64,000 bases of DNA, from positions 2,313,001 to 2,377,000 of the forward strand of contig NZ_CP150661.1 in the NCBI RefSeq assembly GCF_038024105.1. The letters are read 5' to 3'. This stretch comes from Polaribacter butkevichii (lineage in GTDB: Bacteria > Bacteroidota > Bacteroidia > Flavobacteriales > Flavobacteriaceae). Each line of letters starts with the position of its first letter. Within the stretch, counting starts at the first letter, position 1. A model generated the notes under the pieces. It was not told the DNA's origin. It ran no database searches and saw only the letters and a list, made by a program, of their open reading frames with translations. The translations under genes were made by a program, and so were the position numbers. Below, one piece after another: positions 27,010-35,432 of this stretch.

Positions 27010-27240
27010 TTAAACCTGTTTTACTTCTATAATTTTAACAGGACAAGCTTTTTTTGCTTCGTTAGAACAATCAAAAATAGATTCATCAAAAGATTTTATG
27101 GTAAAAAAGCCTTTCTTTTCTACGGAATGTAACAGCACTGTTTTACCATCTTTTTTTGACATCTGAAACTGATTTGGTGCTACTTCTACACAGTAATTAC
27201 AACCAATACATTTGTTTCTTTGTAATGTAATTACCACCAT
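27010..27240 (-). CDS. Small ferredoxin with one 4Fe-4S motif
   Basis: 76 residues. CIGCNYC near residue 12 (C-x2-C-x2-C) and a distal CP in KKACPVKII supply four ligands of a single 4Fe-4S cluster; another Cys (DCSNEAKK) lies near. Soluble electron carrier. Its ATG overlaps the last base of the U32 gene, so it is made together with that Fe-S protein and may serve it; this partnership is inferred from coupling. Confidence 0.88.
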   Translation of the reverse strand: MVVITLQRNKCIGCNYCVEVAPNQFQMSKKDGKTVLLHSVEKKGFFTIKSFDESIFDCSNEAKKACPVKIIEVKQV

Positions 27241-28487
27241 TAGTTTTCTGCGAATTCTGTTTTTACAATTTTATATAACCTGTCAGATCGTCTAATTTTA
27301 AAATCTAACTTCATGGTAACTTCGTCTCCTTTTGTTGCTTTTTGGGCAGAAGCATCATTTACATACATTTGTTTTACTTCCATTTCTTGTGCACCTGTTG
27401 TGGGACCGGTAATTAAAATAGTGTCTCCAATAGCAACATCATAGGCATCAATTTTAAATTGACCAATTTTTGCTTTATCAAAGTAGTGTTCTCCTTTACC
27501 CAAATACACTTTCTTTTGCGTTGCATGAGAACCCGATTCTTTACTCCACTCTCCTAATTTCTGACCTAAATAATAGCCATTCCAAAAACCACGATTGTAG
27601 ACTTTTTCTAATTCTTGCATCCAAGAAATTACTTTCTCTTTATCATATGTTCCGTTAGCCAAACTATCTATAGCATCTCTGTAACATTTTATTACTTTGG
27701 CAACATATTCTGGCGCTCTTCCCCTACCTTCAATCTTTAAAACTTTGATTCCTGCATCTGCAACCTGATCTAAAAAATCGATAGTACATAAATCTTTTGG
27801 AGACATAATATACTCATTATCAAGTTCCATTTCAAAACCAGTTTCTTGATCGATTACAGTATATTTTTTTCTGCAATTTTGTTTACAAGCACCTCTATTT
27901 GCTGATGAATTATAAGAATGCAAACTCATATAACATTTACCAGAAACAGCCATACACAAAGCTCCATGACCAAAAATTTCAATTTCAATTAATTTGCCTG
28001 AAGGCCCTTTTATTTGGTCTTTTTCTATTTGTTCTGTAATTTTTTTTACTTGACGCAAACTCAATTCTCTACTCAACACAATAGTATCTGCAAAAAGTGC
28101 ATAAAACTTAACAGTTTCAATATTTGTAATATTGATTTGTGTAGATATATGAACCTCCATTTCCTGTTCTCTTGCCATAGAAATCACTGCCTGATCCATG
28201 GCAATTACAGCTGTAATATTAGCTTCTTTGGCACGTTTTATCAATGTTTTTACAATTGATAAATCATGATCATAAATAATTGTATTTAAGGTTAAATACG
28301 TTCTAACATTTTTCTCTGAACATCTTCTTGCAATCTCTTCCAAATCATCTAAAGTAAAATTGATAGATGCTCTTGCACGCATATTTAGTTGCTCTACTCC
28401 AAAATAAATAGAATCGCAACCATTATCTAAAGCAGCCTGCATAGATTCAAAATTACCAGCAGGCGCCATTAATTCGATTTTTTGCAT
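27240..28487 (-). CDS. trhP: U32-family protein, TrhP-like (tRNA uridine 5-hydroxylation)
   Basis: 415 residues, N-terminal TIM-barrel start IELMAPAGNFESMQAALDNG, then the U32 signature with four cysteines (ALCMAVSGKCYMS and RGACKQNCRKKY, about residues 177-205) that hold an Fe-S cluster. Family members were once called peptidases, but E. coli TrhP (YegQ) makes 5-hydroxyuridine at the wobble position of tRNA in a prephenate-dependent, oxygen-independent way; RlhA is a longer relative acting on 23S rRNA. The length favours TrhP. Supporting context: coupled ferredoxin, and TrhO, the oxygen-dependent enzyme for the same modification, lies 0.6 kb upstream. Confidence 0.75.
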   Translation of the reverse strand: MQKIELMAPAGNFESMQAALDNGCDSIYFGVEQLNMRARASINFTLDDLEEIARRCSEKNVRTYLTLNTIIYDHDLSIVKTLIKRAKEANITAVIAMDQAVISMAREQEMEVHISTQINITNIETVKFYALFADTIVLSRELSLRQVKKITEQIEKDQIKGPSGKLIEIEIFGHGALCMAVSGKCYMSLHSYNSSANRGACKQNCRKKYTVIDQETGFEMELDNEYIMSPKDLCTIDFLDQVADAGIKVLKIEGRGRAPEYVAKVIKCYRDAIDSLANGTYDKEKVISWMQELEKVYNRGFWNGYYLGQKLGEWSKESGSHATQKKVYLGKGEHYFDKAKIGQFKIDAYDVAIGDTILITGPTTGAQEMEVKQMYVNDASAQKATKGDEVTMKLDFKIRRSDRLYKIVKTEFAEN

Positions 28488-28538
28488 GTCTTATTTTTTA
28501 TTTTTTTTATTACTATATGTAATTTTATTTTATAAATT

Positions 28539-28799
28539 TTACTGGCCATAATGATAACGACAAGCAGCAATTAACAACTCTTCATTCTCATATTTATAAA
28601 CCAACCTATGTTCAGATGTTATTCTTCTAGACCAATAGCCTTGTAAATCTCCTTTTAAAGCTTCTGGTTTTCCAATACCTTCAAAAGGTGTTCTAGTACA
28701 AATTTTTATAAGTTCATTAATTCTTTTAAGAATTTTCTTATCTACCTTTTGCCAATAGATATAATCATTCCAAGAAGATGTAGACCAAATTAATTTCAT
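28539..28799 (-). CDS. yoeB: YoeB-type mRNA interferase toxin
   Basis: 86 residues, RelE/YoeB fold. Conserved residues of the YoeB active site are present: Glu in GKPEALKGD, Arg in YWSRRITSEHRLVY and His in CRYHYGQ at the C-terminus. YoeB binds the ribosomal A site and cleaves mRNA. The ATG follows the antitoxin stop directly. It looks intact, so the module may be active. Confidence 0.93.
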   Translation of the reverse strand: MKLIWSTSSWNDYIYWQKVDKKILKRINELIKICTRTPFEGIGKPEALKGDLQGYWSRRITSEHRLVYKYENEELLIAACRYHYGQ

Positions 28800-29048
28800 T
28801 TAGTCTATTATTTCCTTTTCAACTCCTTTACCTGCTTCTAGTTCTTTGATAGAATTTAACAAAACATCTCTATTTTTACCTGTAAGTAAATAAGTAGTTT
28901 CTTTTAATGAATTATATTCATCTAATGAAATTAGAACTAAATCTTTACCTCCTTTTCTTTTAATGACAATATCACTTACATCATTAAAAACTTTATCGAA
29001 CCAATGTTTTAAATTAGAACGAAAATCTGTGTAATTTACTGTTTCCAT
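28800..29048 (-). CDS. yefM: YefM/Phd-type antitoxin
   Basis: 82 residues. N-terminal DNA-binding part starting METVNYTDFRSNLKHWFDKV with the family strand IVIKRKGGKDLVLISLDEYNSLKET, then an acidic C-terminal part that wraps the toxin. Binds its own promoter in known systems. The best promoter box is so close to the ATG that the message may be leaderless. Confidence 0.93.
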   Translation of the reverse strand: METVNYTDFRSNLKHWFDKVFNDVSDIVIKRKGGKDLVLISLDEYNSLKETTYLLTGKNRDVLLNSIKELEAGKGVEKEIID

Positions 29049-29052
29049 AATA

Positions 29053-29060
29053 CAAAGATA
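29053..29060 (-). promoter_or_regulatory. Putative -7 box of the yefM-yoeB module, 4 nt from the start codon
   Basis: Minus-strand TATCTTTG matches TAnnTTTG, then TATT and ATG. With the usual 5-7 nt from box to transcription start, the message would begin at or next to the ATG. Confidence 0.5.
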
Positions 29061-29094
29061 TTAAAAAAAGAACTTATTTAAGTACGTTTTAAAT

Positions 29095-30126
29095 TTACTT
29101 TTTAAATTTTAAAACTTCCGATCTTCCTTTTTTAAAAATCTTATTGCTATTTCCTTTGCCTTTTCTTAACTCTTTTTGGTCCTCAAAAGGCAAATGGATT
29201 ATTTCTTGGCAATCAGTAGAACAAGTGTTTTCTGTTTTTTCTGCGCATTCATCACATTGAATAAATAATAAATGACACGCCTCATTGGCACAGTTTGTAT
29301 GTGTGTCGCAAGGTTTACCACATTGATGACAGTTAGCAACCACATCATCTGTAATACGTTCTGCTCTTCTATGATCGAACACAAAATTTTTACCAATAAA
29401 TTTATTTTCGATACCTTCTTCTTTTACTTGCCTCGTGTACTCTATAATTCCGCCTTCTAATTGAAAAACATTCTTAAAACCTTTGTGTTTATAATAAGCA
29501 GATGCTTTTTCGCAACGAATACCACCTGTACAATACATCAACAAGTTTTTGTCTTCTTTGTTGTCTTTTAAATCTTCTTCTATAATGTCTAAAGAATCTC
29601 TAAAGGTATCTACATCAGGAGTTACAGCACCATCAAAATGACCTATTTCACTTTCATAATGATTACGCATATCTACACAAACAGTATCTGGGTTTGCCAA
29701 CATTTCGTTAAACTCCTTTGCATTTAAATGAACACCTTTTGCAGTTACATCAAAAGTTTCGTCATTTAAACCATCAGCAACAATTTTGTTTCTAACTTTT
29801 ACTTTTAGCTTTAAAAACGATTTATTATCGTGCTCTATAGCAACATTTAGACGAATATCCTTTAAAAAAGAAATGCTATCTAATTGATCTTTTAATGCAT
29901 AAAAGTTTTCTGACGGAACAGATAATTGAGCGTTAATGCCTTCGTAAGAAACATAAATTCTACCAAGTACATCTAAAGCATTCCATTCTAAGAATAATTT
30001 ATCTCTAAATAATTGTGGGTTTTCTATCTTATAATATTGATAAAAAGAAATTGTGAGGCGGTCTTTGCCTGCCTCATCTATTAATGCAGCGCGTTCTATG
30101 GCGCTTAACTTATTGTACAGTTGCAT
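29095..30126 (-). CDS. trhO: tRNA uridine(34) hydroxylase TrhO (rhodanese-fold, YceA-like)
   Basis: 343 residues, matching E. coli YceA/TrhO in size. N-terminal acylphosphatase-like domain, then a rhodanese domain with VCVDMRNHYESEIGHFDGA and the active loop MYCTGGIRCEKASAYY, and a C-terminal cysteine-rich zinc-like part (CHQCGKPCDTHTNC, CDECAEKTENTC). Makes 5-hydroxyuridine at tRNA position 34 using oxygen, which improves decoding of G-ending codons. Own promoter box at 30160-30167. The TA module is inserted between it and the TrhP-like gene. Confidence 0.92.
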   Translation of the reverse strand: MQLYNKLSAIERAALIDEAGKDRLTISFYQYYKIENPQLFRDKLFLEWNALDVLGRIYVSYEGINAQLSVPSENFYALKDQLDSISFLKDIRLNVAIEHDNKSFLKLKVKVRNKIVADGLNDETFDVTAKGVHLNAKEFNEMLANPDTVCVDMRNHYESEIGHFDGAVTPDVDTFRDSLDIIEEDLKDNKEDKNLLMYCTGGIRCEKASAYYKHKGFKNVFQLEGGIIEYTRQVKEEGIENKFIGKNFVFDHRRAERITDDVVANCHQCGKPCDTHTNCANEACHLLFIQCDECAEKTENTCSTDCQEIIHLPFEDQKELRKGKGNSNKIFKKGRSEVLKFKK

Positions 30127-30159
30127 GCTATACGAATTAGGTTAAACTAAATATTTTTG

Positions 30160-30167
30160 CAAATGTA
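30160..30167 (-). promoter_or_regulatory. Putative -7 box of trhO
   Basis: Minus-strand TACATTTG matches TAnnTTTG, 33 nt before the trhO ATG. Confidence 0.55.
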
Positions 30168-30301
30168 GTTAATTTTTAAAATTGATTTATACAAAAACAA
30201 AATCTTTCAGACAGCTGATTTTCAAGCAACAAAAACTACATCGTTTTCTTAAGTAAAACTAAAAACTAACTTTTATCATGTTTTAAAATTAACATCAAAG
30301 C

Positions 30302-30309
30302 TAAATTTG
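30302..30309 (+). promoter_or_regulatory. Putative -7 box of the pflB-pflA-focA operon
   Basis: TAAATTTG matches TAnnTTTG, 41 nt before the pflB ATG. No convincing Fnr-type dyad (TTGA-N6-TCAA) was found upstream, so oxygen control is not visible. Confidence 0.5.
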
Positions 30310-30350
30310 CAATATTATTAAGAAATACATAAAAATATAAAATAATTAAT

Positions 30351-32606
30351 ATGGCAGTACAAGAATTAATCTTAGAAAAACCGCAAAAAGTTGCCTTTAA
30401 TGAAGGTGTATGGAACACCTCTATTAACGTTAGAGATTTTGTTCTAAAAAACATTGTATCTTATTATGGAGATGACCGATTTTTGGTTGGTGCCAGTAAA
30501 AAAACTCAAAAACTTTGGGATCGTTGTAAAAAAGAAACTCAAATTGAAAGAAAAAACGGGGGAGTTCACTCTGTAGACACAGAAACTATTTCTGGGATTT
30601 CTAACTTTGAAGCAGGTTACATCGATAAAGAAAATGAAGTAATTGTTGGTTTACAAACAGATACATTACTAAAAAGAGCAATGAAACCTTTTGGAGGTTA
30701 CAAAGTTGTTCAAAAAGCATTAGAAGAACAAGGTTTAAAACCTAGTGAAGATATTAATACATTATTTACCAAATATGTAAAAACTCATAATGATGGTGTT
30801 TTTTCTGCTTACAACGCAGAAATTAAAAAGTTTAGATCTTTAGGCTTTTTAACTGGTTTGCCAGATAATTATGCTCGTGGTAGAATAATTGGTGATTATA
30901 GACGTGTTGCTTTGTACGGAATTGATAAGTTAATTGCCGTTAAAAAATACGATTTAGCTAATATTGAAGGGCCAATGACAGATGCTGTAATTCGTTTAAG
31001 AGAAGAAGTTTCTGAACAAATTAAAGCATTAAAAGATATGATTGTAATGGGTAATCATTACAATTTAGAATTAAATAGACCTGCAGAAACTGCACAAGAA
31101 GCAGTACAATGGACATACATGGCTTATTTAGCTGCTGTAAAAGAGCAAGACGGAGCTGCAATGTCTTTGGGTAATGTTTCTACTTTTTTAGATATTTATA
31201 TTGAAAGAGATTTACAAAACGGAACAATTACAGAAGTAGAAGCACAAGAATACATCGATCAATTTGTTATGAAATTGAGAATGGTACGTCACTTAAGAAT
31301 GGCTGCTTATGATGAAATTTTTGCTGGAGACCCAACTTGGGTAACAGAAGCAATTGGTGGTATGTTAAACGATGGAAGATCTAAAGTTACAAAAACAGCT
31401 TTCCGTTTCTTACACACTTTATACAATTTAGGCCCATCACCAGAGCCAAATATTACCGTTTTATGGTCTCCTTTATTACCAGAAAATTTTAGAAAATTTT
31501 GTTCTAAGGTAGCTATCGATACGTCATCTATTCAGTTTGAAAATGATGATTTAATGAGAACTTTAAGAGGATCTGATGATTACGGAATTGCTTGTTGTGT
31601 TTCTTATCAAGAAATTGGAAAACAAATTCAGTTTTTCGGTGCAAGAACAAACTTGGCTAAAACGTTACTATTAGCAATTAACGGAGGGAAATGTGAAATT
31701 ACAGGAACTCAAATGGTTGATGGTATTGAACCATCTACAGATGAGTTTTTAGATTTCGACAAAGTAATGGCAAACTTTAAAATAGCAATGAAACAAGTTG
31801 CTCGTGTTTATAATGATGCTATGAATATTATTCATTACATGCATGATAAATATTACTACGAAAAAGCTCAAATGGCTTTAATTGATACAAATCCTCAAAT
31901 TAATATTGCTTACGGTATTGCAGGTTTATCTATTGTAGCAGATTCTTTATCAGCTATTAAATACGCAAAAGTAAAACCAATAAGAAATGAAGCGGGTTTA
32001 ACTGTAGATTTTAAAATAGAAGGAGAATTTCCTAAATATGGAAATGATGATGACAGAGTAGATATTTTTGCACATAATGGTGTAGAGGATTTTAATAATG
32101 AACTTAAAAAGTTAAAAGTTTATAAAGATGCAGATCCAACAATGTCTGTATTAACAATTACCTCTAATGTAGTTTATGGTAAAAAAACAGGTGCAACACC
32201 AGATGGTAGAGCTTTAGGTGTTCCTTTTGCACCAGGTGCAAACCCAATGCACGGACGAGATACTAATGGCGCAATTGCTTCTTTAAACTCTGTAGCTAAA
32301 ATAGACTATAAAGATTCTCAAGACGGAATTTCAAATACATTTTCTATTGTTCCTAAATCTTTGGGAGCTACTGAAGAAGAAAGAATAGACAATTTAGCCG
32401 CTACATTAACTGGATATTTTGATCATGGAGCACAACATCTTAATGTAAATGTTTTAGACAAAGAAACTTTATTAGATGCAATGGAACACCCAGAAAATCA
32501 CCCCCAATTAACAATTAGAGTTTCTGGATATGCTGTTAATTTTATAAGATTAACTAGAGAACAACAAATGGAAGTTATTTCGCGTTCATTCCACGAATCT
32601 ATGTAG
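30351..32606 (+). CDS. pflB: Formate acetyltransferase (pyruvate formate-lyase)
   Basis: Glycyl-radical enzyme turning pyruvate and CoA into acetyl-CoA and formate under anoxia. 751 residues, close to the 760 of E. coli PflB. The adjacent active-site cysteines are C415-C416 in [10 protein letters not shown], and the radical glycine is G726 in RVSGYAVNF near the C-terminus. Followed by a terminator hairpin, its activase and a formate channel. The glycyl radical is destroyed by oxygen, so this implies life at low oxygen at times. Confidence 0.96.
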   Translation: MAVQELILEKPQKVAFNEGVWNTSINVRDFVLKNIVSYYGDDRFLVGASKKTQKLWDRCKKETQIERKNGGVHSVDTETISGISNFEAGYIDKENEVIVGLQTDTLLKRAMKPFGGYKVVQKALEEQGLKPSEDINTLFTKYVKTHNDGVFSAYNAEIKKFRSLGFLTGLPDNYARGRIIGDYRRVALYGIDKLIAVKKYDLANIEGPMTDAVIRLREEVSEQIKALKDMIVMGNHYNLELNRPAETAQEAVQWTYMAYLAAVKEQDGAAMSLGNVSTFLDIYIERDLQNGTITEVEAQEYIDQFVMKLRMVRHLRMAAYDEIFAGDPTWVTEAIGGMLNDGRSKVTKTAFRFLHTLYNLGPSPEPNITVLWSPLLPENFRKFCSKVAIDTSSIQFENDDLMRTLRGSDDYGIACCVSYQEIGKQIQFFGARTNLAKTLLLAINGGKCEITGTQMVDGIEPSTDEFLDFDKVMANFKIAMKQVARVYNDAMNIIHYMHDKYYYEKAQMALIDTNPQINIAYGIAGLSIVADSLSAIKYAKVKPIRNEAGLTVDFKIEGEFPKYGNDDDRVDIFAHNGVEDFNNELKKLKVYKDADPTMSVLTITSNVVYGKKTGATPDGRALGVPFAPGANPMHGRDTNGAIASLNSVAKIDYKDSQDGISNTFSIVPKSLGATEEERIDNLAATLTGYFDHGAQHLNVNVLDKETLLDAMEHPENHPQLTIRVSGYAVNFIRLTREQQMEVISRSFHESM

Positions 32607-32624
32607 TATTTTTATGTATTTACA

Positions 32625-32669
32625 GGGGATTTAAAAAAGTAACCATATTTTTTGAATCCCCTTTTTTTT
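32625..32669 (+). terminator. Terminator/attenuator hairpin between pflB and pflA
   Basis: GGGGATTtAAAAAA pairs with TTTTTTgAATCCCC across an 8-nt loop (left arm from 32625, right arm to 32661) and is followed by T8. It overlaps the only upstream NTG codon of the pflA frame (TTG 32652). Expected to lower pflA-focA transcription relative to pflB. Confidence 0.85.
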
Positions 32670-33440
32670 ATTCACTTAAATTTCAAAACAATCAAAACTT
32701 TAGAAAACATATTAAACGTGCACTCGATTGAGTCTTTTGGTACTCATGATGGCCCAGGGATAAGAATGGTTGTTTTTTTACAAGGTTGTAAATTAAAATG
32801 CCTTTACTGTCATAATCCAGACACAATAGACACCCATGGAGGAGAAGAATATCCTATAGAAGATTTAGTACAAAGAGCCATCAAAATGAAATCTTACTTT
32901 GGTAAAACAGGTGGAGTTACTGTTTCTGGAGGAGAACCTTTATTACAAGCACATAATCTTATTCCTTTCTTTAAAAGATTAAAAGAAGAAGGTATTCATA
33001 CCAATATAGATACTAATGGACGCTTATTAAATCATCCTACCATAGAATTAATTGATGAGTATGCAGATTTGGTAATGCTAGATATTAAGCATATGACCGA
33101 AGAAGGATTTCAACAAATTACAGGTAAAAGAAACAAAGAAACCACTTTTAATTTTGCAAAACATAGAGAAGCTTCTGGTAAAAAAATGTGGCTACGATAT
33201 GTTTTAATTCCCGGAATTACAAATACCCCAGAATTATTACATCAATTAGGCACCTATTTTAAAGATTATAAAACTATAGAACAAATAGAGCTTCAACCTT
33301 ATCATAAATTAGGCATCCATAAATGGGAAGCTTTAGGTTGGGAGTATGAATTAAAAGATGCAAGAGAAAATACAAAAGAAGAACTAGAAGAAGCATCAAA
33401 TATTTTAAGTAACTATTTTAAAAAAGTAAAAATAAATTAG
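32652..33440 (+). CDS. pflA: Pyruvate formate-lyase-activating enzyme (radical SAM)
   Basis: Installs the glycyl radical on PflB using SAM and a 4Fe-4S cluster. Radical SAM motif CKLKCLYCHNPDT, preceded by HSIESFGTHDGPGIRMVVF and followed by GGVTVSGGEPLLQ; LLPYH-like LQPYHKLGIHKWEALG near the end. The start is unclear: the frame opens with a TTG inside the terminator stem, there is no ATG before the conserved part, and the next NTG is a GTG at 32718 just before HSIESFG. The real start may be that GTG or an ATA/ATT. About 240 residues from the GTG, the usual PflA length. Confidence 0.92.
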   Translation: MNPLFFIHLNFKTIKTLENILNVHSIESFGTHDGPGIRMVVFLQGCKLKCLYCHNPDTIDTHGGEEYPIEDLVQRAIKMKSYFGKTGGVTVSGGEPLLQAHNLIPFFKRLKEEGIHTNIDTNGRLLNHPTIELIDEYADLVMLDIKHMTEEGFQQITGKRNKETTFNFAKHREASGKKMWLRYVLIPGITNTPELLHQLGTYFKDYKTIEQIELQPYHKLGIHKWEALGWEYELKDARENTKEELEEASNILSNYFKKVKIN

Positions 33441-33473
33441 AATTGCTTTAAGTTCTTACATTAAAAACAAAGA

Positions 33474-34268
33474 ATGAACAACCCCAAACAAGTTATAAAT
33501 TTAGTTAGCCAACTGGCTTTAAAAAAAGGAAAATATAAAATAAAGAAAACATTTATTCTTGCCATTTTAGCAGGTGCTTATGTTGCCTTTGGCGGATTAC
33601 TTGCCATAATAGTAGCAGGTGGAGCACCAAGATTAGCTGCTAACAACCCTGGTTTGGTAAAGTTTCTATTTGGCGCTACTTTTCCTATCGGACTTATACT
33701 AGTTGTTGTAGTAGGCGCAGAACTTTTTACAGGAAATAATGCCTATTTTATACCCAACCTAATAAGAAAAAAACAACCTATTTCTGATATGTTTAAAAAT
33801 TGGGGATTAGTTTATACTGGTAATTTTGTTGGTGCACTTTTTATCGCCTATGTCATTACCTATCTTACACACATTGTACATACTGCTCCTTATATAGACT
33901 CTGTTTACAGTATTGCAGAAGGTAAAACAAGTCATACATTTTTAGTTACCTTTATAAAAGGTATTGGCGCAAACTGGTTAGTATGTTTAGCTATATGGCA
34001 AGGTATGGCAGCCAAAGACACTACAGGTAAAATGTTTGCTATTTGGTTACCCGTTATGGCTTTTGTTGCTATTGGTTTTGAACACAGTATTGCAAATATG
34101 TTTTTTATTCCACTTGCCATTTTTGAAGGAGCAGATATAACATGGACTACTTTTATCTTTAAAAATTTAATTCCGGCTACCTTAGGTAATATTGTTGGTG
34201 GCGCACTCTTTGTAGGGCTCCCATATGGTTACTTGTTTGGAAAATATAAAACTGAGATTAATATTTAA
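33474..34268 (+). CDS. focA: Formate/nitrite transporter family channel (FocA-like)
   Basis: 264 residues with six hydrophobic segments and FNT-family features: AILAGAYVAFGGLLAIIV, a loop GAELFTGNNAYFIPN, and FEHSIANMFFIP with the conserved channel histidine and asparagine. Exports or re-imports formate made by PflB. Third gene of the pfl operon, 33 nt after pflA. In E. coli focA precedes pflB; here it comes last. Confidence 0.93.
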   Translation: MNNPKQVINLVSQLALKKGKYKIKKTFILAILAGAYVAFGGLLAIIVAGGAPRLAANNPGLVKFLFGATFPIGLILVVVVGAELFTGNNAYFIPNLIRKKQPISDMFKNWGLVYTGNFVGALFIAYVITYLTHIVHTAPYIDSVYSIAEGKTSHTFLVTFIKGIGANWLVCLAIWQGMAAKDTTGKMFAIWLPVMAFVAIGFEHSIANMFFIPLAIFEGADITWTTFIFKNLIPATLGNIVGGALFVGLPYGYLFGKYKTEINI

Positions 34269-34392
34269 CCTCTTATAAATATAAAATTATATCAAATTGT
34301 TTAATTTTAAACATCAGGAAAATTTGTGCTAAAATTTTAAACTTTGGCTTATTTAGAGCATTTTAAGTAATTTAGTTCGTGTTTTTTTTTAG

Positions 34393-34400
34393 CATCTTTG
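34393..34400 (+). promoter_or_regulatory. Putative -7 box of asd
   Basis: CATCTTTG is one base from TAnnTTTG; 32 nt before the asd ATG. Confidence 0.4.
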
Positions 34401-34432
34401 CAGTATAAATAATATCATTAAATAAATATCTG

Positions 34433-35422
34433 ATGAAAATAGCTGTAGTTGGAGCAACTGGAATGGTTGGAACTGTAATGTTAAAAGTTTTAGAAGAACG
34501 TAATTTACCTATAACGGAATTAATTCCTGTAGCGTCTGAAAGATCTGCTGGAAAGAAAATATCTTATAAAGGAAAAGAATATACCATTGTAACTTTAGCA
34601 GATGCTGTAAAAATGAAGCCAGATGTTGCTTTATTTTCTGCTGGTGGAGATACGTCTTTAGAATGGGCTCCAAAATTTGCTGAAGTAGGTACAACAGTTA
34701 TCGATAATTCTTCTGCTTGGAGAATGGATCCAACAAAAAAATTAGTGGTACCAGAAATTAACGGAGACGTTTTAACTAAAGATGATAAAATTATTGCAAA
34801 CCCTAACTGTTCTACCATACAATTAGTAATGGCTTTATCGCCTTTGCATTTAAAATATAAAATGAAACGTGTAGTTATTTCTACCTATCAATCTGTTTCT
34901 GGTACAGGTGTAAAAGCTGTGCAACAATTAGATAATGAAGAAGCAGGTATAGATGGAGAAATGGCATATCCTCATAAAATTGGTAGAAATGCATTACCTC
35001 ATTGTGATGTGTTTTTAGAAAACGGATATACCAAAGAAGAAATGAAGTTGGTAAAAGAACCTAAGAAAATTTTACGTGACGATTCTTTTTCTGTAACTGC
35101 AACTGCTGTAAGAATTCCTACTGCAGGTGGACATTCGGAAGCGGTGAATATTCAGTTTGAAAACGACTTTGATTTGACAGATGTACGTAACATCTTAAGC
35201 GAAACTCCTGGAGTTATTGTAGAAGATGATTTAGCAAACAATGTATATCCAATGCCAATTAATGCACATAATAAAGACGAAGTGTTTGTTGGTAGAATTA
35301 GAAGAGATGAATCTCAAGAAAATACCTTAAATTTGTGGATTGTTGCAGATAACCTTAGAAAAGGAGCAGCTACAAACACAATACAAATTGCCGAATATTT
35401 AATAGCGAATAATTTGGTGTAA
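34433..35422 (+). CDS. asd: Aspartate-semialdehyde dehydrogenase
   Basis: Reduces aspartyl-4-phosphate in the lysine/diaminopimelate, threonine and methionine pathways. 329 residues: NADP fold start MKIAVVGATGMVGTVMLKVL, catalytic cysteine in IANPNCSTIQLV, and the later RIPTAGGHSEAVNIQFE with the substrate-binding histidine. Ten nucleotides before the flavin reductase gene, but the functional link is unclear. Confidence 0.95.
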   Translation: MKIAVVGATGMVGTVMLKVLEERNLPITELIPVASERSAGKKISYKGKEYTIVTLADAVKMKPDVALFSAGGDTSLEWAPKFAEVGTTVIDNSSAWRMDPTKKLVVPEINGDVLTKDDKIIANPNCSTIQLVMALSPLHLKYKMKRVVISTYQSVSGTGVKAVQQLDNEEAGIDGEMAYPHKIGRNALPHCDVFLENGYTKEEMKLVKEPKKILRDDSFSVTATAVRIPTAGGHSEAVNIQFENDFDLTDVRNILSETPGVIVEDDLANNVYPMPINAHNKDEVFVGRIRRDESQENTLNLWIVADNLRKGAATNTIQIAEYLIANNLV

Positions 35423-35432
35423 AATACATGTT

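Noticed and set aside
29199..29396. 65-codon frame antiparallel-phase within trhO
   Set aside because: Overlaps the strongly conserved trhO C-terminal region; its composition is a shadow of the real frame.
30168..30350. Fnr/ArcA-type operator upstream of pflB
   Set aside because: I looked for a TTGA-N6-TCAA type dyad and found none that is convincing.
32652..33440. pflA as a pseudogene because it lacks an ATG
   Set aside because: The frame is complete with all radical SAM cysteines and family motifs to the end; only the start is unclear.
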